Assembly (NCBI GenBank): GCA_963210315.1
Contig: OY723298.1
Location: 310,001 to 374,000 of the forward strand
Origin: Rhynchopus euleeides
Lineage: Eukaryota > Euglenozoa > Diplonemea > Diplonemida > Diplonemidae
Direction of reading: 5' to 3'
DNA: 64,000 bases
The position numbers were made by a program, and so were the translations under genes. Of the stretch, positions 1 through 11,200 are shown piece after piece (position 1 is the first letter of the stretch; the number at the start of each line of letters is the position of its first letter). The notes beneath the pieces are model-generated. The model did not search any database, was not told where the DNA came from, and worked only from the letters and a program-made list of their open reading frames with translations.

Positions 1-207
1 GGTGCGCAGGATGTTGCGCGCCTCGTCGTACACGCTGCTCGCCAGACGCTTGCACCCACCACGCCGTGCAAGACGACGGATGCTGCCCTTCGTGATCCCA
101 CGCTGGTTGGCAGCCGCCAGGGCGCCCTTGCGCTTCGCGCTCGCCGTCATCCTCTTCTCCGTCTTCCCCTTCGCCGCCACGGACTTCCCAGTCGACTTGG
201 CAGGCAT
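1..207 (-). CDS. Histone H4, divergent, N-terminal 69 residues (3' end beyond the window)
   Basis: Core nucleosome histone H4, which pairs with H3 in the (H3-H4)2 tetramer in the nucleus. Reading the minus strand from the ATG at 207, the frame is open to the window edge. Residues about 39-68 contain ITKGSIRRLARRGGCKRL, an unmistakable match to the H4 signature ITKPAIRRLARRGGVKRI, followed by SSVYDEARNIL in place of SGLIYEETRGVL. The tail is unlike canonical H4: it starts MPAKSTGKSVAAKGK and lacks the SGRGKGGKGLGKGG motif, so the usual K5/K8/K12/K16 acetylation spacing is not conserved. Position 32 (Pro in most H4) is Gly. The last about 35 residues, including the third helix, lie outside the window. 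It sits 365 bp downstream of an H3 gene on the same strand, a typical histone pairing. It could be a variant rather than the replication-dependent H4; the family call itself is firm. Confidence 0.88.
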   Translation of the reverse strand, partial: MPAKSTGKSVAAKGKTEKRMTASAKRKGALAAANQRGITKGSIRRLARRGGCKRLASSVYDEARNILRT

Positions 208-572
208 TGTTGCGGGGTGTGTTGTGTATAAATGTGTCTGAGGCAGTGTGCGGTGCGTTGTGGTGTGTTGGGTGCATGGGACCGCTGGCAGGCTGGGGCA
301 GTTGGCAGAGGGTTGCAAGTGTGTGGGATGGGATGGGGTGGGGTGGGGTGGGGTGGGGCGCTGGTCGACCATCTTGCAGTGCCACCAGAGCTGCAACCAT
401 CCCACTGCACAGCAAACAGTGCACACTGCACACAACACACACCGTCTGAAATGGCAGGCAGTTCCGCCCCTCATCGGCCTGCACACAGGGCACAGGCGTG
501 AGGTTCCTCAGACCACAGGCAAGTCGTCAAACAACAAACAACAACCAACAGACAACAGACACCACGCACACC
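208..572. other. H3-H4 intergenic region
   Basis: Non-coding spacer between the H3 stop codon and the H4 start. It holds a (GGGGT)n run at about 330-358 (a C-rich tract on the gene strand) and CA-rich stretches at about 420-445 and 535-570. In a trans-splicing organism, pyrimidine-rich tracts on the minus strand here would serve as splice acceptors and set polyadenylation of H3, but I cannot fix one site. I see no RNA gene. Confidence 0.5.
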
Positions 573-1016
573 CTACAGGTCCCCGCGGATGCGAATGGTG
601 TAGTGCAGGTCCTTCTGCACCAGCGTCTTCTTCTTGCGGTGCAGCTGCAGGATCACCGCACCCTCGAACACACCGATCAGGTACTGCTCGCTGGCCTCCT
701 GCATCGCCTCCAGGGCCGACGCACGGAAACGCAGGTCCTGCTTGTGCTTCTCCATCACCTCACGCACGAGGCGCTGGAAGGGCGCCTTCTGGATCAGGAG
801 CTGCGTCCCCTTCTGCAGCTGCTTGATCTCACGCAGCGCAACGGTGCCAGGGTGGTAACGCATCGTGCGCTTCTCCGCCCCCTTCTTCGCACCCTTCACA
901 GGCTTCTTCTTCCCGTCCGCGTCACGCCCAGACGGCCGGTAGTTCAACTTCACGGGCGCCTTGCGCTTCTTCCCGTCTTTCCCCTGCGTCCCCTGCGACT
1001 TCTGCGACCGCGGCAT
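573..1016 (-). CDS. Histone H3, divergent (147 aa)
   Basis: Core histone H3. The ATG at 1016 begins MPRSQKSQG; the open frame extends upstream but that part has no histone character. The fold is clear: HPGTVALREIKQLQKGTQLL (alpha-N), APFQRLVREV (alpha-1), DLRFRASALEAMQEASEQYL (alpha-2), and a C-terminal QKDLHYTIRIRG matching canonical MPKDIQLARRIRG. The APFQRLVREV block is the form seen in trypanosomatid H3 (knowledge of the family). Oddities: there is no ARTKQTARKS tail, so the usual K4/K9 sites are absent, the tail is a lysine-rich GKDGKKRKAP stretch, and loop 2 reads HRKKKTLVQ in place of HAKRVTIMP. At 147 residues it is slightly longer than the usual 136. It could be a lineage-specific variant (H3.V-like) or this organism's ordinary H3. 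It lies directly upstream of H4 on the same strand. Confidence 0.93.
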   Translation of the reverse strand: MPRSQKSQGTQGKDGKKRKAPVKLNYRPSGRDADGKKKPVKGAKKGAEKRTMRYHPGTVALREIKQLQKGTQLLIQKAPFQRLVREVMEKHKQDLRFRASALEAMQEASEQYLIGVFEGAVILQLHRKKKTLVQKDLHYTIRIRGDL

Positions 1017-1442
1017 CTTGTCCTTTGCTGTGTGTCGAAAGACCTGAGTGAGATGTGATTGTGAACGATACACCACACACAGCCGCAACCCGTGTCCAAA
1101 GCAAGCGAACAGCGCCAACCAGAGGAAGACCACACGAGGAGGAACAGCTGCTGCCGACACGCCCCTCGCTAGGAAAGCCAGAGTGTCACCCACAGTGGCA
1201 TCGCCACCCCACCCACCCACCCACCCTTCCCTTTCAGTGTAAATGACAGGGAACCGTCAGAAGAAGATTGTTACCTTACCCGGACCCACCACCGAACTGT
1301 CAAGACAGAATGAAATGGTCCGAACACTCCCCACCTCCCAGATCACACAACACGACAGACAACGCAGAGTGGCATGATCGAATAACGGCACAACATCATC
1401 AATGCTCTGAGCCAGCCTCCCAGAAGGGTTCGGTCTTCGACT
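1017..1442. other. Intergenic region upstream of H3
   Basis: Spacer between the nucleoside hydrolase stop and the H3 start. On the minus strand the bases just 5' of the H3 ATG contain a pyrimidine/CTCACTCAG stretch (about 1040-1050) that would make a plausible splice acceptor if transcripts are trans-spliced. A short CCCA-rich run is at about 1205-1235. No other feature is seen. Confidence 0.4.
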
Positions 1443-2528
1443 TCACGCCGCATCAGCAGCAAGGGGGGGTGGGCCATCGGCAAGGGTGAATGCGAAGCGG
1501 ATGAAGTCATCATGGTGGACGGAGGTCACAAGGGTGGTGTTGATCCATCGTCGGGACTTCTTCATGCTCTGCTGGGTGCCGTACCAGTCTATCACGGTGC
1601 TGCCCCGTGCAGTATGGCTAGACAGCTCGCACTCCACATAGGTGTCCTTCTGCGTTTTGATCGCCCCGGGCCGCAGCGCGACAAACGCCGCAACCAGCAC
1701 AGGCACCACACACGACGTATCCAACGCATTATCCCCCCGGGTAACCTTCTCATACCCCACCAGAAGCGACTCCAACAGCTTCCCCGCCACACGCTGGCCA
1801 CCGGAGGGCCCTTCGGGGTGACCCTTCCCCTCTGCACCAGAGCTGTCTGCCTGCCCTTGTTGATCCCGCCCCAGGAGCTGATCCAGCACATCCCAGGGCA
1901 AGGGGCAGCACACGGCCGTCTCCCAGGGGACCAACACCATGCGCGGCGTCTGGAAGGGGCTGCCCCTGCCCCTCCCTGCGGACTGCGTCACGATGGCGGC
2001 AGCCTCCGGGTCGCAGTGCCAGTTGAACTCGGAGGCGAGCCCGGAGTTGCCCTTGTTAGCCAGGGTGCCCCCCATCACGACGAGCCCATCCACGCCCTCC
2101 CCGCCCAGGTAGGACAGCAGCGGGGCGCACATCCGGATGGCGAGCGCGACGTTCGTCAGCGGGCCCAGCGCGAGCAGCTGCCACGGGGTGCCATCGCCGC
2201 CCCGCGAGGAGAGGATCCGCGCAAGCGCCTCAGCAGCGTGACCCCTCGCAGGGCGGCGTGACGTTGGGGGGAGGTCCGGCTCGTCGTAGGCTTCGCCGTC
2301 CGCCTCTGAGCCGATAAGAGCTTCGGAGGCACCGCAGTAGACAGGCACGTCGGCACCCAGCAGGGACAGCAGGCGGCAGCACAGCTCTGCACCCCGCTCG
2401 ACCCCGTTGGTGCCCCACACGCAGGTGATTGCCACGACCTCGACGTCAGGCTCCTGCAGGGCGGCGATGATGGCGAGCGTGTCGTCCGGCCCCATATCTG
2501 TGTCGATGATCATCTTGCGGCGGGGCAT
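1443..2528 (-). CDS. Inosine/uridine-preferring nucleoside hydrolase family protein (361 aa)
   Basis: Calcium-dependent N-ribohydrolase family (IUNH), which splits ribonucleosides into base and ribose for purine/pyrimidine salvage. The ATG at 2528 (MPRRKMIIDTDMG) places the metal-binding motif at the N-terminus as in the family; an upstream extension in frame looks non-coding. Seen: IIDTDMGPDDTLAI (the DxDxxxDD calcium/ribose motif, residues 7-20), an ITCVWGTNG segment, LALGPLTNVALAI, LVVMGGTL, and FNWHCDPEAAA (the N..DPEAA ribose-contact motif). The length of 361 is a little above the usual 310-340. The C-terminal Asp that completes the calcium site would lie around NALDTSCVVPVL (about residue 270); I cannot confirm it. 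Protozoa that depend on purine salvage typically carry such enzymes. Substrate preference (purine or pyrimidine) is not readable. Confidence 0.9.
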   Translation of the reverse strand: MPRRKMIIDTDMGPDDTLAIIAALQEPDVEVVAITCVWGTNGVERGAELCCRLLSLLGADVPVYCGASEALIGSEADGEAYDEPDLPPTSRRPARGHAAEALARILSSRGGDGTPWQLLALGPLTNVALAIRMCAPLLSYLGGEGVDGLVVMGGTLANKGNSGLASEFNWHCDPEAAAIVTQSAGRGRGSPFQTPRMVLVPWETAVCCPLPWDVLDQLLGRDQQGQADSSGAEGKGHPEGPSGGQRVAGKLLESLLVGYEKVTRGDNALDTSCVVPVLVAAFVALRPGAIKTQKDTYVECELSSHTARGSTVIDWYGTQQSMKKSRRWINTTLVTSVHHDDFIRFAFTLADGPPPLAADAA

Positions 2529-2954
2529 CACACACCCCCGGCTGGGGGTGTGGTAGGCAGCGCTCGCCTCCTCGCCCCCTTGGGTCCTGGGATAGGGTGG
2601 TGTGGTGTGGTGTGGCAGCAGGGCAGTGGAAGTAGAAGTAGAACGAATCACAACGAATCACAACAGGATGATCTCCAGCGACTCGAGGGAGAGGGGGCGG
2701 GGGGCAGGGGCGGAGGGGCTGCAGCGCATCCGCGGGGTCTGTCTGCATGGCCTGTGGGGTGGCAGTCGCTCGTTCAGCCTTTACGGTACGCTACTGCTGC
2801 CGGGGGGTGTGTGGGGTCGTTGGGCGGGGAGCTTGGCGAAGTCAGTGCATCACTCAAAAGGGGCACCGGTATTTTTTATCCGCCGCACGCAACCCCGCCC
2901 TACCCCACCCCCCAACACAACACCCACATCACATGTTACTCTTTTGAACGATTA
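2529..2954. other. Intergenic region upstream of the nucleoside hydrolase
   Basis: Non-coding. The gene strand carries C-rich tracts (about 2690-2730) and an ACCACACCACACC run at 2597-2612. No convincing reading frame or RNA gene is seen. It ends at the TA target of the MITE at 2957. Confidence 0.4.
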
Positions 2955-2956
2955 TA

Positions 2957-3481
2957 CCGTAAACAGAATAAATCTGGACCGTAAGAAGTCCTGGACGTAA
3001 TAATGCTGGACCGTAAAAATTCTGGACCCCGGGGGTCCAAACCGATTGGACCTTTTTTCCGGTCCAGAGTGGTTTGCTGTTCCCCCCAAGGTCACCGGGT
3101 TTCTGCTCCCGCGGGAAGCGTTCACAAGCGTGAACGGGACTTCCCCAGCCCCTTGACTGATCTGGACCCCCTTCCCCTTCGGCCCCTTGACTGATCTGGA
3201 CCCCCACGAGTGGGGGTCTGAACCCCACTATCGGGGGTCGTATGGGCACCAATAATAGGCAGTGCAGACTCCCGATATCGGGGGTCCAGACCCCCAATAG
3301 CGGGGGTCGCTCTGACCCCGCCCCAGACCCCCGCTCCAGGGGGTGGGGGTCCACCGTGTGAGAAATCGCCATGTATCGCCAAGTCCCCCAAACTGGTCTG
3401 GACCGGACAAATTCTGGACCTCGGGGGGGGTCTGGAGGTGGATTGGACCTTTTTTACGGTTCAGATTTATTCTGTTTACGG
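2957..3481. mobile_element. 525-bp non-autonomous MITE, TA target duplication, CCGTAAAC ends
   Basis: Terminal inverted repeats start CCGTAAACAGAATAAATCTG at both ends, and TA flanks each side (2955-2956 and 3482-3483). The interior has no coding capacity. It consists of repeated GGACCGTAA boxes and stacked C5/G5 hairpins such as CCCCCGATATCGGGGG at about 3270-3290. TA duplication is the habit of the Tc1/mariner group and of some unrelated superfamilies, so the superfamily is not fixed. The same CCGTAAAC end is found on the 810-bp elements at 24,571 and 38,474. Confidence 0.85.
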
Positions 3482-3483
3482 TA

Positions 3484-4936
3484 CTTGCATAGAGTAGGCC
3501 GCACTGGGCAAACTCCGATGGAAGCCTCCGCTGCTCTCCACCTCCGGACGACTGCCCGCCTTAGGAAGCCACCCCTTGGCATTTGGGAAACACAAAGAGG
3601 AATGTCGGGAGTGAATCATGCCTGCCTCGCTGCAGCGGACGCAAGGGCAGTGGCAACGCGGGGTGATCTGACGCCCTCCCACACCAGAGCAGAGCATCCG
3701 GGTGGGGTGCGATTCCAGACATTTTCCCACACGTGGCACACGAATACGAAGAAAACAGGGTGATCTGCATTTGAAGAACATCAAAAAGCTTGCCCCCTTC
3801 TCCTGAAATTCACTCTCGGTTCGAAGGCTTCTGCCAACACAAATTAAAAAGAAGAAGAAAACAGCAAAAAAATATTGCGCCGGGGGCGTTCCTCCACAAG
3901 TGAGTCAGGCATTGCGTTGGTCGTTTCCACAACCAAAACTCGCCCGCTCTTCAGGCCCAACGCGAGTCTGCAGTACTATCTCGACCACAGTTCAAATTAT
4001 CAACATCACCCTTGTTCTCCTTCCCAGCGACAACAGCACGGATAAAACCATCCGCTCGTTGTGTTGACGCTTCTCCACAAAGAACACCGCCCCGAAAAAG
4101 CACCATTTTACTTCACAGCTGCAACCGCTCTGATGACGTTTCTTTGTTGCGTTGGACACACAAAATACCCCCAACCCATTTCATTTCCTTTGCAGGACGA
4201 GGGGCTGTGCATCATAGAGCACATTTGGTTGCAGCTGTGGTAGGCCGCTTTTCCGCTCACACGAGTGTGCTGAACAACAAAAAAAAACAAATGGTATGGA
4301 TGGGGTGGGGGTATGGGGAAGAGGGAATGAGCCGGCAGCCAAGGGAAACTAAACAATGGTGGGCTGATGCCCCTGGCCGGCTACCACCGCCCAACAACGC
4401 GACGGCTTCACTGCACCGTGCCATGAGCCAAGGAGCAAGCCGATGCCTCGACCAGACACACAGTGCATGAATGTGTTGCGGTGCGGGGTGGTGCGGGGTT
4501 ATAGACAGGAGTGTGGTTTCAAGCCCGTTGCGATGCGTGCATAACATAACTTCGTGTGTGCCGAGACATAGACATGGCTCTTCCACAGACGGCTCGACTC
4601 CCTGCCTTGTTTGCCTGCGGCTGGCAGCAGCCGCAGACAGAAGGGGAAAGGACAGGAGGGGCGGCCAAGCCAAGACGGTGTGAAACGCACAGCACACTTT
4701 GGGGAGGAAGCTTGGAAGCGGATGCTGGGGCCGGGTCCCGGCGCCGCTCCTGGCACCGGCACACAGACCGCACACGGGAGGAGTATGTGGGGGGGAAAGG
4801 CACACGCTCTGCCAGAGGGGCCACGGGCACACATGCCACCATTGCCACGTCTTGGGAGCTGCCACAACGGGCTCGGGAAAACTGGGTGAAAAGGGAACTG
4901 GGGGAAAAGCCGGAGGTGGCTTGTTTTTTTTGATCG
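3484..4936. other. Gene-free stretch between two mobile elements
   Basis: About 1.45 kb with no frame I would call a gene on either strand. The frames present overlap one another and show no family signature. A G/T-rich patch (4290-4330) and AAAAAAACAA/TTTTTTTT tracts are visible. It ends in the left copy of the 9-bp duplication TTTTGATCG (4928-4936). Confidence 0.4.
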
Positions 4937-7872
4937 GGGTTATTTACGATAATGCCCTGTTTTTTTTGAAAGTTTCGCGATAATGCCACTTTTCAAAAAG
5001 TGGCATTTTCGCGAAAAAAAAGTGGCATTATCGCGAAGAAAAAAGTGGCACCCAAAAAAGTGGCATTATCGCGAAAAAAAAGTGGCATTATCGCAAATGC
5101 CACCTAAACTATCCAGTACGCACAGGCCCCCCCCCAGCCGTAGGCCAGGGGGTCCACAGGGCCCCCCCAAGCCAGGGCTCAGGGGGGGCCCAGGGGGCTT
5201 TGGCCAGGCCACAGGGGCACAGGCCAAAAAAGTGGTACTGAAAAAGTGGCATTATCGCAAATGCCACCTAAACTATCCAGTACACACAGGCCCCCCCCCA
5301 GCCGTAGGCCAGGGGGGCCCCCAGAGCCCCCCTAAGCAGTGCTCAGGTTCAGGCAGGGGGGGTCAGCACGCAGGCCCCCCACTCAGGGGGGGCCTTGGCC
5401 GGGCCAAAAAAGTGGTACTGAAAAAGTGGCATTATCGCGAAAAAAAAGTGGCATTATCACAAATGCCACCTAAACGATCCAGTACACACAGGCCCCCCCC
5501 CCCAGCCGTAGGCCAGGGGGTCCCCCCAGACCCCCCCTGAGCAGTGCTCAGGGGGGGCAGGGGGGGTCAGCACACAGGCCCCCCACTCAGGGGGGGCCTT
5601 TGGCCGGGCGAAAAAGTGGTACTGAACCCCTCCCCCAGCTGGGGGCTAAAGGGGGGGTCCTCGGGCTGACCCCGGGGGTTTGCGATAGCAGGCAACCTCG
5701 TGCCGGGACCTGTCATAGACTTGTGCTATTCGAGGGACCAGCTACTAGGCTCCGTGGTCGAATTTGTTTGAAAAGGCCTTGACCAAAGGCAAATGAAACT
5801 TTCGCCCCCCCAAGGATCGCACCCACCCACGGTCAAAGTTGAAAGGGGGCCGTGACCAGAGGCTATAAACGTTTAAAAGTCTTTCGCAAGCCGAAGTCGT
5901 ACGACAGACCACGGGAATGACAGAAAACAGCAGACGGGTTTGACCCCGCTGCTGCTCCTCGACAGACCCGCAACCAGCGCCAGAGCCAACTGCAAGCGTG
6001 ACACACATACCGTAGCGTCGAAAAGAGAAGTTATGCACAACGACCCGTGTGGTCGAAGTGGCTAACCCTGTGAGACAGAATTGACGCTGGAAAATCCACC
6101 ATTTTGTGGGCGTCAAGACTGGTGGTGTGGTGGCTGTCCTGTGTCATCTTGCACCCCTGAGAGCGCAATCTACAGGACAGGTAAGTTGGGGGGGGTGTCA
6201 CACCCCGCGGCCGTATTTTCATGGGTACGGTAGATCTGAACGACGGGGGTGGGGGTATATATGGGAGATGTAGAAGTGAGGAGGGGGGGTTGTAGTCGTG
6301 CGTTGAAGTAGAGAGGGGGGGGGGTGTACGTCGACCTTGCCCCCACCCAGCCCTCCTGTCTTCCTACATCCATTGTTGCCTCTGTTGTCCTGTAGATTGC
6401 GCTCTCAGGAGTGCAAGATGACACAGGACAGCCACCACACCACCAGTCTTGACGCCCACAAAATGGTGGATTTTCCAGCGTCAATTCTGTCTCACAGGGT
6501 TAGCCACTTCGACCACACGGGTCGTTGTGCATAACTTCTCTTTTCGACGCTACGGTATGTGTGTCACGCTTGCAGTTGGCTCTGGCGCTGGTTGCGGGTC
6601 TGTCGAGGAGCAGCAGCGGGGTCAAACCCGTCTGCTGTTTTCTGTCATTCCCGTGGTCTGTCGTACGACTTCGGCTTGCGAAAGACTTTTAAACGTTTAT
6701 AGCCTCTGGTCACGGCCCCCTTTCAACTTTGACCGTGGGTGGGTTTCTGAATTTTCTGGAAAGCACCATGGATTCGAGGGACTGCGTGATTCGGACTTGC
6801 AGAACGGAAGGGCTACTGGGAAGGAACTGTACACTTTCTTGAGGCACGATCATTGGTGACCTAGGACGGAGGCATGCACGCATGTTGACTGGTGAAAAGG
6901 GGACACCCTAAGCAAGGCATACAAAGCGGTAGGTAATACCCGCCTGGGCTCTGTTTACCCCACCGTCAGCAACGCGGCGCCGTTAAAACTCTATAAGGGG
7001 AGGTTTGGCATGTCGCACTGTTCGTCGCATTCAGCGGGGGAGCCAGTGGACGTGTGGAGAGGGGTGTACAGTTCTGAAACAGTAGTCTGGCTCTGAGGGG
7101 GCGAATCACGTGTGGGAGTGTGGGAGGGAAGTCCTGAGATGAAGTGGTGCGATCCTTGGGGGGGCGAAAGTTTCATTTGCCCTTGGTCAAGGCCTTTTCA
7201 AACAAATTCGACCACGGAGCCTAGTAGCTGGTCCCTCGAATAGCACAAGTCTATGACAGGTCCCGGCACGAGGTTGCCTGCTATCGCAAACCCCCGGGGT
7301 CAGCCCGAGGACCCCCCCTTTAGCCCCCAGCTGGGGGAGGGGTTCAGTACCACTTTTTCGCCCGGCCAAAGGCCCCCCCTGAGTGGGGGGCCTGTGTGCT
7401 GACCCCCCCTGCCTGAACCTGAGCACTGCTTAGGGGGGCTCTGGGGGCCCCCCTGGCCTACGGCTGGGGGGGGGCCTGTGTGTACTGGATAGTTTAGGTG
7501 GCATTTGCGATAATGCCACTTTTTTTTCGCGATAATGCCACTTTTTCAGTACCACTTTTTTGGCCTGTGCCCCTGTGGCCTGGCCAAAGCCCCCTGGGCC
7601 CCCCCTGAGCCCTGGCTTGGGGGGGCCCTGTGGACCCCCTGGCCTACGGCTGGGGGGGGGCCTGTGCGTACTGGATAGTTTAGGTGGCATTTGCGATAAT
7701 GCCACTTTTTTTTCGCGATAATGCCACTTTTTTGGGTGCCACTTTTTTCTTCGCGATAATGCCACTTTTTTTTCGCGATAATGCCACTTTTTTTTCGCGA
7801 AAATGCCACTTTTTGAAAAGTGGCATTATCGCGAAACTTTCAAAAAAAACAGGGCATTATCGTAAATAACCC
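4937..7872. mobile_element. 2.94-kb nested foldback transposon with 9-bp target duplication
   Basis: The element starts GGGTTATTTACGATAATGCC and ends in its reverse complement. It is flanked by a perfect 9-bp direct repeat TTTTGATCG at 4928-4936 and 7873-7881. The outer arms (4937-5823 and 7145-7872) are near-identical inverted repeats; a second, separate inverted repeat lies inside (5822-6178 and 6388-6743), so the whole unit is a foldback within a foldback. A 9-bp duplication with very long inverted repeats is the pattern of Mutator-like foldback elements (family knowledge). No transposase is visible. A frame in the inner arms, mirrored on both strands (5745-6116 and 6449-6859), is unrecognised and ends in arm sequence. 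It sits between the nucleoside hydrolase and the giant secreted-protein gene. Confidence 0.9.
4990..5620. repeat. Subterminal tandem repeats in the left arm of the foldback element
   Basis: About 180-bp units, each containing AAAAAGTGGCATTATCGC, a TAAACTATCCAGTAC box and a CAGCCGTAGGCCAGGGGG box followed by G/C runs. The left arm has three units and the right arm (about 7330-7690) only two, so the arms differ by one repeat unit. Such subterminal arrays are commonly transposase-binding sites in Mutator-like elements; that role is inference. Confidence 0.75.
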
Positions 7873-7881
7873 TTTTGATCG

Positions 7882-8241
7882 CCCCGGCTCGGTGGTCCTC
7901 AGTTCCGGGATGGCATTTCATTTTTTCCGCCTGCTCTGCTGCGCGAGGGGGGGGAGGAGCGGGAAGGGGGGATGGGAAATCAGAAAAGAAAAGGGGAGGG
8001 GATGCTGCGCGGAACAGAGAAAGGCCGATGCCAGAAAAGGATATATACCGACAAGGGCAGCGGTGAACAACTGGGCCCTGTTTTGCGAGGGTGTGGCAAA
8101 GCCGACCCTACGGGCGAGCCACAGCGACCACTGCTTCCGTGTCGTTGGTATGCGATGATGGAAGATTAATTACATTCGATTCTCCTTGCAGGGTTTCCTG
8201 GGAGTTTCCAGGAAGGAATGTCAGAAAGACCCCACGGCCAT
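7882..8241. other. 3' flank of the giant secreted-protein gene
   Basis: 360 bp between the foldback element's right target duplication and the stop codon of the minus-strand giant gene; it probably carries that gene's 3' untranslated region and polyadenylation site. It includes a G-rich stretch at 7949-7975. No gene is seen. Confidence 0.4.
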
Positions 8242-11200
8242 TTAGAAGGGGAAAGGGAAATGGGGGCCGGGCCCACCGATGCAAAAGCAACCATTTATCC
8301 CGCAAATCTGCTGACCACCGATGCCACACGGACCCACTGGGGGCAAGGTGGCGGGCGGAGAAGGGGTAGCAGGGGGGGCCGGTGTGGGAACAGGTGTGGG
8401 CACCGGTGTAGGAACAGGGGTGGGGGCGTCCACCTTCAGCTCCACAGAGATGCACTTGTATGCAAAACCTTGCCTGTACTTCATCACGGCCCATCCGTTC
8501 AGCGCCCCACGCGGCCCACAGTCCGGCACGTGCTTCGCAAAGGCCTCCATGCTGTCCGGGTAGTTGGGCAGCAGCACCCCGCCCCTGGGGGCCGCGGTTG
8601 TGCGCTCCGACTCCCGCAGCCGGTGCGTGGAGGTGTCGGCGATGTGCACGTTGCAGCACCGCATCTGGTAGTACCTGCACCCGGACGGGCTCGCCGTCTC
8701 CTCAATCACGAACTGTGTCATCACCTGCCCCAGCGGGCACACCACCCACTTGAGCTCATTGCCATAGAAGGGCGCCATGGCGCTCAGGTCCCAGTGCTTC
8801 GACACACAGAACCTGGACCGGCGTTGCGTGCAGGTGGCACTGTTGACTACGACCACGCTGGCCGCCTGGCATGCTGTCTGCCGCTGCACGTAGCCCTGCC
8901 CCTGCTGTGCACAGGCCGGCGGGACTGTAACCCCAAACCCACGCATCGCGGTCATCGCGCTGCAGCTGAAGGCCCCCAGCAGCGCATTCTTTGTGCTGGC
9001 CACCTGCACGCAGCTGCCGCTGGGCGCCGGCGCCGGAACAGCCTCCACAACCAGGCACTCGTACACAAACCGGTACGCCACAGAGTTCTCCCCCTCCATG
9101 CTCCACCGGTTCAGCGCCCCGCGCCCCCCGCAGTACGGCTTGTGCCCGTCGAAGTTGCCGATATCCCCGTAGGACTGCAGCTTTCCGGTCCCAGACGTGC
9201 GGCGCGTCTCGGTCCGGACCTGGTAGCCGCTCGGCACGCCGATGGCACAGCAATACACGAAGAAGCGGTTGCACGAGTTCTGCCTCCCGAAGGAAAAGCT
9301 CGACATCGCCTGCCCAGCCGGGCAGCCGACCCAAGTCTGCTGCGGCTGCAGCAGGCTGCCTGTCCACGACTCCTCCACGCACCCCGACATGTATGTCCTG
9401 CAGGAGTCCGTGGGGAGGGTGGTGCGGGCCAGGCACCGCGTCTCCTGCTGCACTGCCCGTACCTCCCAAGGCTCCACACCCGGCTGCGTGCACGGCGCCG
9501 CCCGCACCCTGAACCCGTTCATGGCCAGGCCCCCGCATGCGATCCAGCCATTCGTCAGCACCTGCATCGGGGTATCCCCTACGTCCGCGCACGCCACCTT
9601 GTTCTCCGTGAACTGCACGCTCGGCGAGATGGGTGCCGGCGCCTGCGTGGGTGCCGGTGTCACTGACGGGGCAGGCGTCGGGACCGCGGATGCGCTCGGG
9701 CCGACACAGATGTACTCCACGTAGTCGCTGTGGAAGGTCAGCGAGTTGATCGCCATCCCGTAGTCGCAGTGCACCTGGTGCCCGTAGAACTGCTTGTTGT
9801 TGTCCACCCCGCTGCGCCCGCCCCCGATCCCCGAGATGTCGGGGCCACCCTCTGTCGTCCGCCGCACAGACACCGTGGCCATCTTCGGGGAGCAGCAGCC
9901 GAACGTGAAGCGGTGGCAGTCGGACCGCCCGGTCGGCTCCAGCCTGAGTGAATTCATCACATACCCAGCCGGGCACCCGACCCACAGTTGTGTCCCGTCG
10001 ATGCTGACGCGCGTGGTCTCGTCGTACCTCCAGAACTGGCTGACGTCGCCTTGGATGTCGTAGCACGCCGACTCATACCTGTGACAGGATTCGAGAGGGA
10101 ACGACTCGGGGCTCTGGCACAGCGTCTGCACGCGTGCCTGGTCGGCCTGGGGGCATCCATACTGCCCGATGTCAAACCCGTTCATCGCCAACCCGCAAGA
10201 AATGTCCTGCTCAAACAGGTTGTACTGCGCATCGAAGCAGTCCGTGCGGCTCGCCGCCCACTTCCCGACGCAGTCGTACTCAAGGCGCGTGCAGCCACCC
10301 CAGCCCCCCTGGGTCACCCGCCACGCTTTCAGCACACCCTCGCGGTCGCACCGCACGGGCGGCATGTGCTCCACCCCACCCGACCCGTCGAAGCACACCG
10401 AGTGCTCCGTGTTCACCACCGTGTGCGCCACCTTGTCCAGCCCCGAGCAGCACTTGTACGAGAAGCGGTGCTTCCCCGCCGGGCACGCGCCCCCGCTGTT
10501 GTCGTCCAGCTCCCACGACGCCATCGCCTCCCCGTCGCCACACGCGAGCCCGCCGCCGACACCCGCGAACATGTTGGCCACAGGGACCCCGCTCAGGGCC
10601 ACGCACCCCGTGTGGCGCGTCTCGCACACCTTCGCCACCTGCGTGTCGAAGACGTCGTCGAACTTGCAGCTCATCGTCATCTGCACACCGCCGCCCCGCC
10701 CGACGCACCCGCCGCTGTTCATCTGGAACCCGGCGATGGCACGCGGGCACGACGCCTTCTGCCCCACCACTGCACCGCTCTTCCCCCCCACGCCCGTCTG
10801 GCACCCCACCGTCCCGTACTGCGGCACAATCGCCGCCTTGACAGGGTTGTCGTCCCCGAAGAAGCCGCCAACCGCGTCCTGCACCGCCCCCTGCAGGAAC
10901 CCGACAATAGCGTTGTAGTCGAGCGCCGCCGTCAGCGCCAGCACCTTCCGCTGATTCAGCGTCACGTCTAGTGCGAACTGCACGTCCACCTCCGAGGGCG
11001 ACGCTGCCGTCTCGAATGTCACCGCGTTCACCTCGATCACGTTACCCAGTGCCCCGAGCACGCTCGTCAGGCGGTCCATGTTCTGCACCACCTCCGTCGC
11101 ATACGACATCGTCGCCTCTGCGAGCTGCATCGACTGCTGCACCACCAACACGACAGCATTTGCAGCGTCGACGGCGGCGTTCCACGTCGCCAGCGCGCCG

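Noticed and set aside
4983..5540. Frame rich in KKWHYREKKVALS repeats
   Set aside because: Translation of AAAAAGTGGCATTATCGC repeats in the foldback arm; not a gene, and mirrored in the opposite arm.
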